A stretch of 64,000 nucleotides of DNA from Cerrena zonata. Taxonomy: Eukaryota; Basidiomycota; Agaricomycetes; Polyporales; Cerrenaceae. This document shows, piece by piece, positions 56,228 to 64,000 of this stretch. The stretch covers positions 1 through 64,000 of the forward strand of contig JASBNA010000045.1 in the NCBI GenBank assembly GCA_038087015.1. Direction: 5' to 3'. Every line of letters starts with the position of its first letter. Position 1 is the stretch's first letter. The notes under the pieces are model-generated. The model saw only the letters and a list, made by a program, of their open reading frames with translations, made no database searches and was not told the origin of the DNA. The translations under genes were made by a program, and so were the position numbers.

Positions 56228-57420
56228 CTATTCATCATCACTTTCTTCGTCAGCCTCTTTCAACCAATTAATGAAAGGTTTAGCGGCTCTACGAACTTTT
56301 TTAGAAACATCTTTTGGAACGTATTTCTTTGAAACTTTTGAACCCCAAGCTAAAGCGACTTCTTCACTAATTAAATCTTTATCGTAAGAGACTGCTAAAA
56401 TTTTTGGGAGAGTTGGAATTAACTCTGGTTTTTCTAAACCTAAGAATCTTTCTAAACCACCCAAATAAGATTTTTCAAATTCTGGTTGACCATTAATTAA
56501 TTTAGCTAACAAACCAACGTGTTCATCAATTTGTTCAATGATATCTTCATCGAATAAAACTTGAGATAAGACTTGAACAGTTTCTGGATTTTCGATAATA
56601 TCTAATTCAACAATTTTTTTATAAATATCGATATCACTTGGTAAATCATCTTTTGAATCTTTTGATTCATTTAATAACCATTCACCAAAATCATTGAATT
56701 TAGTTTGATCATCAGATAAGCTGAGACCTTCTAATTCTCTTGCTCTAGCTTCGATAGCTTCTTGGACATATCAACAGCCCAATCATCATCAGCAACTTCA
56801 ACAGTTTGTTTTGATAAAGCAGCAGCTTCAGCATTAATTTTTTTAGTTAAGATATCATCATCATCATCGGCAGCTTCACCATTTTGACCATCAGCAGATT
56901 TATGACCAGAAGCAATATCAGAAATAGATTTACCACCACCAACAACATTAGCAGTAGCAGTAGCAGCTTTTTTACCTTTTTTAGAAGAACTATCAGGAGG
57001 ATTTTTCAAGATATAAGAAGATAATTTATGTCTTGGATCGATAATAGTAACACGACCACAAGCTTTACAGTCTCTTTGTAAATCATCTTTACCTTTAATT
57101 TGAATTTCAGTTTCAGGATTTTTACAAGCTGCACATAAGACGAATTTATTAATGAACCCATCTAAACAATCTTGTAATTCATTATTATCGTGAGTACCAT
57201 TAATTAAGAATCTATCCATTGAAGTTTGAGCACCCAATTCAGAACCAAAATATTTTAAGACGTATGAAGGTGGTCTACCTAAAGCTCTTGAAACTTCAGC
57301 TAAATTAACAATGGATGTTTTAATACCATTACCTCTACCTTCAACTTTAGCTTGAAGAGTAGGCATTTTATAACGATAAAATGGATCGGTATTATCACGA
57401 CAAATATTAACAAATGACAT
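56228..57420 (-). CDS. TIF5: TIF5, translation initiation factor eIF5 (one apparent frameshift)
   Basis: The N-terminal part (229 residues) starts MSFVNICRDNTDPFYRYKMP, with the GTPase-activating Arg finger in FYRYKMP (R16), then a C4 zinc site (CAACKNP...CKACG). The frame hits a stop at 56731-56733 shortly after DDDWAVDMSK, and the C-terminal W2 domain follows in another frame, ending AKPFINWLKEADEESDDE, the aromatic/acidic boxes that bind eIF2-beta and eIF3c. Adding one A to the Lys codon at about 56762-56763 restores one frame (EAIEARARELEG) of 397 residues (405 in S. cerevisiae). eIF5 is the GAP for eIF2 in start-codon selection and is essential, so an assembly error is far more likely than a null allele. 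No splice signals are present at the break. Confidence 0.92.
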
Positions 57421-57733
57421 TTTTTATCAATTTTCTTATTTTATAGATATATTATTCGGACTTGTTAGAAAATTCTTCAAGTCTTTTATGAAAAAATGTT
57501 GTTGAGTCAAAATGTTGAATGAAAGTATCTTGGATAATTTGAAAAACTGGATACTATATCTTCTAACTAGCAGAGTAAGTAGAAGTAGAGAAAATATAAG
57601 TGTTTCTGGTACAGATTGAAAGATTAGTGATGATTTTTCGTTCGATTTGATTTTTGTGGGTAAAAATTTTCATTACTTTGTGATTTTTTCCCAAGAGGTA
57701 AACTGGTGTACGGGTCTCTTTATTAAATATATA
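57421..57733. other. TIF5 promoter
   Basis: 313 bases between CSN12 and TIF5, both on the minus strand, with TGTACGGGT at 57707-57715. Confidence 0.5.
57707..57715 (-). promoter_or_regulatory. ACCCGTACA element upstream of TIF5
   Basis: Exact Rap1-like 9-mer on the minus strand, about 290 bases before the TIF5 ATG. Rap1 sites are common before translation genes. Confidence 0.45.
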
Positions 57734-59047
57734 CTATTTTGCATCTATATCTTTAACTACTTGATCGGGGAAAGGTTGGACTTTCGAGAGGACAATGCAC
57801 CTGTTGGCATGAGAGAGGTAACCTTTAATTTTATTTTTATGGATGAGGTTCGCCAAAATGCATTCGATTGAGTCAAGAGAATAGGGAACGGTATCGGAGA
57901 GATTGAAAGTGATTTGAAAAGCTGATAATGGAACGATATGATTTGGATTGGGTAGAAGTGCCACGGTTTTTTTAACTAGCTTTAAATAGCATAAAGATTT
58001 CAAGTTTTCAATTAAAAGATAAAGGTTTTTCTTTAAGAAGATGATTTGATATTTTTGTAGACAGTGGTTAAATTTAGCCAAATTCCCCAGTTTAATGGCT
58101 TCGAAAAGGTGATCTCTATAAATGAGAGATAAATTTGGGAATTGGCCCCACAAAGAGGATGAAGGAGCCAATCTTTTATTGTAAAGACGAAGGGGAAGGA
58201 GAATAATTAATAATTTTTCAATTTGACGATTTAGAAAAATTGAATTTTTAGATTCACAATAGGATAAAATTTTCAAACAATCGATTAATTTCGCTTCACT
58301 TGATAAGAAGTCGGCATCATCCAAAGATAGCAAAGAGCTATAATAGAGATACGTCACCATTGATTTCTTCGACATTTGATTTGAAGAAGATAGAATGGTA
58401 TTAACATTAGGTAAGTTTAAATTTATACCTTTCAACGCTTTTTCCACCGATTTGGCCAAGTCCAAATTACCTAATTTGAAATAGATTTTGATTAGAGCAC
58501 CAAGAACGAAGAAAATGTCTCTTCTTTTACTTTGAGAAAGGTCTAAATTTTTATCATTAAGTGATAATTTGAAAGATTTATTAATGGTGGAAGCCAATTT
58601 TTCCAAAGAGTTTGGACCAGTTGTGTTCAACTCGTCCAAGCTCATTGCAGCGGCTGCTTCTAATTGTAATTCTTCTTCTGGGTAATTTTTCAGTCTAACT
58701 TGATAAATTCCAATTAACTCATTACAACAATTGATTAGAGACAAGTTTATCCAATTACTTTGGGATTCGGCCGCTCTATTCAAATGGTTAACCAATTCCA
58801 AGCTGTCATTGAAACTCAAATCAATATCGCCCTGTACATACACGGATTGAATCAACTTAAGATACTGTTTAATCACCGGTTTAAATTTTTCTGGTAATGG
58901 ATATAAATCAAAATCATTGGGTACTGGATACTGGGATCTGGCTTGTCCTTCTTTCAATCCTGGATTTATCGAAATGTAATTCTTGAAATGCGCCGAATCC
59001 TGGTTCACTATCGCCAAACACACGTTCTGTAGGTAGTCTTGTAACAT
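57734..59047 (-). CDS. CSN12: CSN12/PCID2-family PCI-domain protein
   Basis: 437 residues (423 in S. cerevisiae Csn12). Helical throughout, with a PCI winged-helix end: LDSIECILANLIHKNKIKGY followed by SHANRCIVLSKVQPFPDQ, the family hallmark shared with PCID2 and Thp1. Csn12 is part of the yeast COP9 signalosome-like complex and, with Thp3, of an mRNA elongation/splicing complex. An in-frame CTG at residue 320 (AIK-x-GNLAKF) matches a polar position in homologues, in favour of Ser decoding. The best Rap1-consensus match of the window is 59 bases upstream. Confidence 0.87.
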   Translation of the reverse strand: MLQDYLQNVCLAIVNQDSAHFKNYISINPGLKEGQARSQYPVPNDFDLYPLPEKFKPVIKQYLKLIQSVYVQGDIDLSFNDSLELVNHLNRAAESQSNWINLSLINCCNELIGIYQVRLKNYPEEELQLEAAAAMSLDELNTTGPNSLEKLASTINKSFKLSLNDKNLDLSQSKRRDIFFVLGALIKIYFKLGNLDLAKSVEKALKGINLNLPNVNTILSSSNQMSKKSMVTYLYYSSLLSLDDADFLSSEAKLIDCLKILSYCESKNSIFLNRQIEKLLIILLPLRLYNKRLAPSSSLWGQFPNLSLIYRDHLFEAIKLGNLAKFNHCLQKYQIIFLKKNLYLLIENLKSLCYLKLVKKTVALLPNPNHIVPLSAFQITFNLSDTVPYSLDSIECILANLIHKNKIKGYLSHANRCIVLSKVQPFPDQVVKDIDAK

Positions 59048-59105
59048 TATCCTGGCTTGTAGGACTAGTACTTCATTTGTGTATAAAGATTATTACTTAA
59101 CTCTT

Positions 59106-59118
59106 CACCCGTACATCC
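59106..59118 (+). promoter_or_regulatory. Rap1-consensus site CACCCGTACATCC
   Basis: Matches ACACCCRYACAYM in all but the first base. It lies 59-71 bases upstream of the CSN12 start. Confidence 0.55.
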
Positions 59119-59529
59119 AAACCTGGTAAGTACGCGTCTTTTTTGCCATCTCCAATACACCATTAGCACCATACCATTAGCACCATCATCACCACTGTAC
59201 CATCATATTGTAGCTCTACCTTCTCGATAGCCTTCTAATCGCCAGCTGCTATTACTCTTCATCTAGATCATATATCTTCTTTCCTGTCTTCTGTACCTTT
59301 GGATACGCCTATGCCTTCCTTGATCTGGATCTGGTGATCCTCCTGGTCCTTCTATTTGGGGCCAACTGTTGGTTTTACAGCACCCTACAGTACCCTACAT
59401 CGTCTTGCCTCTCAGCTGCTTAGCTGCTTGCCTTAGCTTAATTACTATTCGGTCAATGGACTTACCTTACTCACTCTGTGGGTACGGAGGCGATTGGGGC
59501 TATACAATAACGTCATTGATCCGTAGGGT

Positions 59530-59840
59530 TTGTTGTATTAGTATACTATTATAGTATTAGTATACTATTGTAGTATTAGTGTAGTATTAGTGTTAGGAGT
59601 AACAGAAGTGCTAACAGTACTAACAGTGCTAACAGAGCAGACAAGTAGCACAAGTATTGGCAGAAGCAGATAATTATGAGTATGAGTAAGACTCGACAGT
59701 ACAACCTGCTATTCTAGTACCTATAGTACACTACAGTATAAGCATCTAGTGTTACAGCAGCTAATATAGTCAGAGTTACAGTACAGTTAGTATTATAGTT
59801 AGTATAATGTATAGCGAGTTATAGTATAGTTAGTATTAGA
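59530..59840. repeat. Degenerate TAGTATTAG/CTAACAGT repeat
   Basis: TAGTATTAGTATACTAT-type units followed by CTAACAGTGCTAACAG and further TTAGTATTAGAG-like copies. Confidence 0.6.
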
Positions 59841-60412
59841 GTAAGTTTTGAAAATTTTGTCTCCTGTTCGCTTTTTGAAAATCCCACATACCCCCAACAA
59901 TTCCAAAAATTAGTTACTTGTTTTTCCTACCAACCCATTCTAATTCATCAATCACCAATAGATCAAGTAGGTCTATTCTTCATTGAACTGCACTTACATC
60001 CATTGCTACCAATTGCCTATTAGTTATTCAATTGCTGTCCAATCGTTCTCACTTGCTGGGCGCTTAGTTTGCACACGTATCCAATTCTTCCAGATAGAAA
60101 GAAAATCATTCCTCTTTATTCCAAAGTTTCCTTTGACCCAATCACTGTCTGATTTGTCTTGACAACTGGTATTGGGACAATTTCAATTGATTACCTGTAC
60201 TCTTGTGCTTACCGCTTTTCAACGGTGTAAAGTTGTTTAAGGTTGTTTTTTTGCCTTAACAAATCAAGAGTAGAACGCAAAACTAAAACCAGCGCGATTC
60301 AGATCTAGTTGTTTAATGGTGTGTTGATTCAAAGCAACCCCGTCCCCTATTCATTTTTCATCTTTTGGTTTTTGTTGTTTTTTTGTCTTTTCTTTTTTCA
60401 TTTTGATTTTTG

Positions 60413-60415
<3 letters not shown>

Positions 60416-60444
<29 letters not shown>
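60416..60444. repeat. T29 homopolymer before JSN1
   Basis: A run of 29 T ending 48 bases before the ATG at 60493. Confidence 0.9.
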
Positions 60445-60492
60445 CACTTTGAAAAAGTCTACTCGTTGTATTGTCATTTCTCCATATAAAAG

Positions 60493-63400
60493 ATGAACAA
60501 TTACTCAAATCCAAGTTTGAACAATCCTTCACCTCCCTCAATATCTTTAACCCCTTCCAATTTCCTACAAAATAATCAAAATAATCCTCCTCCTCCTCAA
60601 AGAAATCGAGCTGGTACTTTACCTTCCTCCTTTTTAAACTCAAATTCGCATTCTCAACAAAATAAAACTACAACCACTTCATTATCAACTTCAACTTCTC
60701 CTTTAATCACTGGTCATAGTTATAATTCAGAATCTTTGAATTTACCGGCCATGGATTCGTTTTCAATTGGGGTTAGTCCTTCTCCTCAATCAAATGCAAT
60801 TGATATACCCAATTCAAATTCTCATAATAAACCTTTCAATTATAATAATGCTGCTTCTTCTACTTCGTCAAGTAATATAGGGGCAAATGGTCCAAGACGT
60901 ATGAGATCTGGCTCTTTATTTTCAACTAATTCAATTTGGAATGATGATGCTTTACTGTCCCATTCCCCAAATCAAGTTAATGGTGGTATTTTGGAATCAA
61001 CTTTTGAAAATGATTCAAATCAAAATAATAATTCAAATGGCTCAAATTCTTTTTTAAGTCCAATTCTTTCAACTCAAAATAATTTATCACCAACAAATTC
61101 AACAAATGATTCAAATTTACCAAATACCCCTACTCCAGTATCAAACACTCCTTCAGTCACTCAAAGAAATAGATCTTATACTACTACTGCGGCAATTCCA
61201 AATCCAATCTATAATGGTTCTTATGGTTTTATGGATTCAAATCAAAATAATCGTATTTCGGGTTCCCCATTTTTAGCCGCTTCTAATAAATCTAATGACA
61301 TGAATTCTTTACTAGATAATTTAATTGTTAATATGAATACTCCTACTAATAATAATAATACTAATAATACTAATACTCCTAATAATAATAATTCTAATGC
61401 ATCAATTACTCCAGAAAGTGATAAAAATTCTAATTCAAATACTCCAATTATAACTCAAGCATCTATAATTTCAAAAAATTTGAATACTCCAATTACTTCA
61501 AGAAATAGATCACAAACTTATTCTGGTTCCACTCCTCTTTTGAATGAGAATAATTTGAATCCTTCTAATTTATTAAATTCAAATTATTTACAACATCATC
61601 AACAACAACATCATCATCAACACCAACAACACCAACAACAACACCAATCTAATCAATATTTAATTAATAATCAAAATTTCAATAATCTGTCCAATTATCA
61701 ATCTCAACAACCAATTTTACATGATGATTTTGATTATAACCAATTTATTATTACTACTAATTTTGAAAATCCTAATTTGGGCCCAACAAAATGCTTATTA
61801 TTTGATAATTTACCTCAATTTATTGATTCAATTAAATTATGGTCAATCTTGAACAATACTTTGGGTCATCATCGTTCAATGGGGAGTATACTTAGTGTTC
61901 GTGTGACTCGTACTAATACTTCTAAACTATCATTAGTTGAATGTATTAATATTGATGTTGCAATGAGTTTAAAAGCTAGTTTTAATCATTTAGAATTAGT
62001 TCCTGGTGTTATTTTATATGTTGCTTTTGCTAAAATTAGTGATTTACCAAAATCAAATTCAACTTCTTCTACTAAATCAATTGAAAATAAATCAGCAAAT
62101 AATGGACATCATCATAGTGGCTCAACAAATATGAATAATCTTCATGTTAACGGATCATCTCCAATTGATACTAAACCTTTGCCTACTGATTTATTATCGA
62201 TTCAGGAAAGTCTAATCAATTCAATTACTTGTTTGAGTAATTCCAACAGAAGATCAAATGATCAATTTATTGATATCAATAAAATTATATCAATTATTAA
62301 TAAATCAATTGGTTACTCGAATGATAATTATCAAGATAATTTTGGTCCGTTACCTGATCCAATTCCTTTAAGACAGTTTGATTCTCCAAAATTAAGAGAA
62401 TTAAGAAAACTTTTGGAAAATAATGAATTACTTTTAAACGGAGAAAGTTTATCAGCAAAACGGGAAAGAGAATCTGATGAAGAATATTCAAATTCTGATA
62501 ATGAAGAAAATGATTTATCAAATAAAGTTTTAACTCAATTAGAACTTGAAGAATTATGTTTAGCAATGTTGGATGAATTGCCAGAATTGTGTTATGATTA
62601 TTTGGGTAATACAATTGTTCAAAAATTATTTACTGTTTTAGATTCAAAATTAATTAAATTAATGATGGTTAAAGAGATTGCACCATTTTTAACTCAACTA
62701 AGCATTCATAAAAATGGTACTTGGGCAATTCAGAAAATTATTAATTTATCAAATGATTTAAGTAAAAATGATGAAGAAAACTTTCAACAAAAATATTTGA
62801 TTGGAGCTAGTTTAAAACCTTACGCTGTTAAATTATTTAATGATCAATTTGGTAATTATGTATTACAAGGTTGTATCAAGTTTGGTTCTCCTTTTAATGA
62901 TTTTATTTTTGAAACTATGTTAGATAATTTTGCTGAAATTAGTTTTGGTAGATTTGGTGCCAGGTGTATTCGTACAATTTTAGAAAGCTCTAATGATAAT
63001 AATGCAATTTCTAATGAACAAGTTTTATTGGTTGCTGGATTGATTGTTGAATTTGCCAATGATTTGGTTATTAATAATAATGGTTCATTATTGATTACTT
63101 GGTTTTTAGATACTTTCAATGGTTGTGGAGCAACAATTGATGATCGTTTTGAATTATTAACTAATAAGTTTTTACCAAATTTGACTAAATTATGTACTCA
63201 TAAATTAGCCAATTTAACAATTTTAAAAATTATCAATAATCGATCTGATTTGAGACCAAAACAATTAATAATGGATTCAATTTTTGGTAAATTTGAAGAT
63301 TTTGAAAATGATGAAAATTATAGCTTTAAACCTCCAACTAAATTGTTAGAAAACATTTTAATGGAAAATATCGAAAATACTGCGGGTCCATTGTTTATTT

Positions 63401-64000
63401 ATAAAATCATTTCAAATCCATTATTATTAACTTTACATGATGATAATGATGATCCAAACAAAAACGCTAAGTATCAACAGTTTATTATTCTGCAAGTTAA
63501 GAGAATATTATTGGAAATTAGTGTAAACAATTTCCAACCATATAAAAAGTTAATGGATGAAGTTGGATTATCCAGTAATCGTTTAAATCGTTCTACATCA
63601 ATGAATAACCGTAAAAATAAGAGAAATAATTCAAAATTGAAGAATCAACATCAGAATATGATGCCTCAAAATTTATACAATCAAATCAATTATATGAATT
63701 TACAACAAGCTCCAATGAACAATGGTATATTACAACCTAATATTTACGGATTACCTCCAAATCAACAATACCAAACTCAATTACCCGCAAATGGTGCAAA
63801 CGGATTCGTTGGTGGATATCCGGTGATGCCTCAAGTGCAAGCCCAAGCTCATGCCCAGGCCCAAGCCCAAGCTCAAACTGCATCTCCCCAAGGAATCACT
63901 GGCGGATACGATGCTCAAGTGATTGCTTCTCAAAGAGGAATGATTGTTCCACCACCACCCCAGTTTCAACAGGCAACCTCGCCTCGCAGAGAACCCCAAC
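60493..64000 (+). CDS. JSN1: JSN1/PUF2-type RRM and Pumilio RNA-binding protein, 3' end outside window
   Basis: Open from ATG at 60493 to the right edge (1169 codons) with no stop. N/S/P-rich N-terminus including RRMRSGSLFSTNSIWNDD, a motif shared by Jsn1-type proteins; poly-N and HQQ tracts; an RRM at about 430-515 (KCLLFDNLPQ, YVAFAKIS); then PUF repeats from about 680 to 900, each with the helix signature (GNTIVQKLF, NGTWAIQKI, FGNYVLQGC, GARCIRT, NGSLLITWF). A Q/A-rich tail follows (QAHAQAQAQAQ). Jsn1/Puf1 and Puf2 bind mRNAs for membrane proteins and, for Jsn1, link to the Arp2/3 complex on mitochondria. Which of the two it is cannot be decided here. Confidence 0.88.
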   Translation, partial: MNNYSNPSLNNPSPPSISLTPSNFLQNNQNNPPPPQRNRAGTLPSSFLNSNSHSQQNKTTTTSLSTSTSPLITGHSYNSESLNLPAMDSFSIGVSPSPQSNAIDIPNSNSHNKPFNYNNAASSTSSSNIGANGPRRMRSGSLFSTNSIWNDDALLSHSPNQVNGGILESTFENDSNQNNNSNGSNSFLSPILSTQNNLSPTNSTNDSNLPNTPTPVSNTPSVTQRNRSYTTTAAIPNPIYNGSYGFMDSNQNNRISGSPFLAASNKSNDMNSLLDNLIVNMNTPTNNNNTNNTNTPNNNNSNASITPESDKNSNSNTPIITQASIISKNLNTPITSRNRSQTYSGSTPLLNENNLNPSNLLNSNYLQHHQQQHHHQHQQHQQQHQSNQYLINNQNFNNLSNYQSQQPILHDDFDYNQFIITTNFENPNLGPTKCLLFDNLPQFIDSIKLWSILNNTLGHHRSMGSILSVRVTRTNTSKLSLVECINIDVAMSLKASFNHLELVPGVILYVAFAKISDLPKSNSTSSTKSIENKSANNGHHHSGSTNMNNLHVNGSSPIDTKPLPTDLLSIQESLINSITCLSNSNRRSNDQFIDINKIISIINKSIGYSNDNYQDNFGPLPDPIPLRQFDSPKLRELRKLLENNELLLNGESLSAKRERESDEEYSNSDNEENDLSNKVLTQLELEELCLAMLDELPELCYDYLGNTIVQKLFTVLDSKLIKLMMVKEIAPFLTQLSIHKNGTWAIQKIINLSNDLSKNDEENFQQKYLIGASLKPYAVKLFNDQFGNYVLQGCIKFGSPFNDFIFETMLDNFAEISFGRFGARCIRTILESSNDNNAISNEQVLLVAGLIVEFANDLVINNNGSLLITWFLDTFNGCGATIDDRFELLTNKFLPNLTKLCTHKLANLTILKIINNRSDLRPKQLIMDSIFGKFEDFENDENYSFKPPTKLLENILMENIENTAGPLFIYKIISNPLLLTLHDDNDDPNKNAKYQQFIILQVKRILLEISVNNFQPYKKLMDEVGLSSNRLNRSTSMNNRKNKRNNSKLKNQHQNMMPQNLYNQINYMNLQQAPMNNGILQPNIYGLPPNQQYQTQLPANGANGFVGGYPVMPQVQAQAHAQAQAQAQTASPQGITGGYDAQVIASQRGMIVPPPPQFQQATSPRREPQ

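Larger units (their letters stand above)
59048..60492. other. 1.45-kb promoter region between CSN12 and JSN1
   Basis: Contains CACCCGTACATCC at 59106-59118, ACGCGT at 59132-59137, a TAGTATTAG/TACTAT low-complexity stretch at about 59530-59840 and a T29 run at 60416-60444 close to the JSN1 ATG. No ORF I support. Confidence 0.55.

Noticed and set aside
56731..56770. Programmed frameshifting in TIF5
   Set aside because: No known slippery heptamer or stop-coupled site; the break is one base in an A run like those in three other genes.
57647..57871. Small plus-strand frame across the CSN12 3' end
   Set aside because: It overlaps the conserved PCI end of CSN12 antisense.

Overview
The window is nuclear DNA of a budding yeast (Saccharomycotina), most likely of the CUG-Ser (CTG) clade. 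It is AT-rich with compact, mostly single-exon genes. Two introns carry GTATGT donors, TACTAAC branch points and TAG acceptors, and there is a remnant of an L1-type LINE, the class that includes the Zorro elements of Candida. In-frame CTG codons in BIR1, the SAPS gene and CSN12 fall where serine or another polar residue fits better than leucine. Housekeeping genes are conserved; what is unusual lies in secreted peptide precursors and in the accessory stretch at 24.1-30.9 kb.

Layout. 0-1.2 kb: 3' part of a DXO/RAI1-family decapping nuclease and convergent MRPL44. 1.2-5.5 kb: a long gene-free stretch. 5.5-9.85 kb: a large secreted polyprotein cut into repeats by Kex2-type KR sites. 10.3-17.8 kb: BIR1 and a SIT4-associated SAPS protein. 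18.1-24.1 kb: ERJ5, a PHS1-like paralogue, an MCH-type transporter, VMA13 (spliced) and tRNA-His. 24.7-29.7 kb: LINE remnant, a secreted Cys-containing protein, and two duplicated secreted precursors, one with a knottin-like C-terminal peptide. 30.9-38.2 kb: GLN1 divergent from an amino-acid permease, SHE10, and a short SHE10-N-like gene. 38.7-46 kb: a KEN-box protein, GUT1, a tiny membrane ORF, UAP1, ECM33. 48.3-64 kb: BUD4 (spliced), FIP1, TIF5, CSN12 and a JSN1-type RRM/PUF gene running off the right edge.

Four conserved genes (BIR1, SAPS, BUD4, TIF5) are broken by five single-base losses, mostly in short A or T runs. Uncorrected assembly indels are the simplest explanation, so I annotate them as single genes. 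The apparent frame break at the start of VMA13 is different: it is a real intron.

Functional themes: nitrogen (GLN1 plus permease with GATA sites between them), wall and septum (UAP1, ECM33, BUD4, SHE10), cell cycle (BIR1, SAPS, BUD4, KEN-box protein), and secreted peptides. The strongest candidates for something undescribed are the Kex2 repeat polyprotein and the knottin-like precursor pair.
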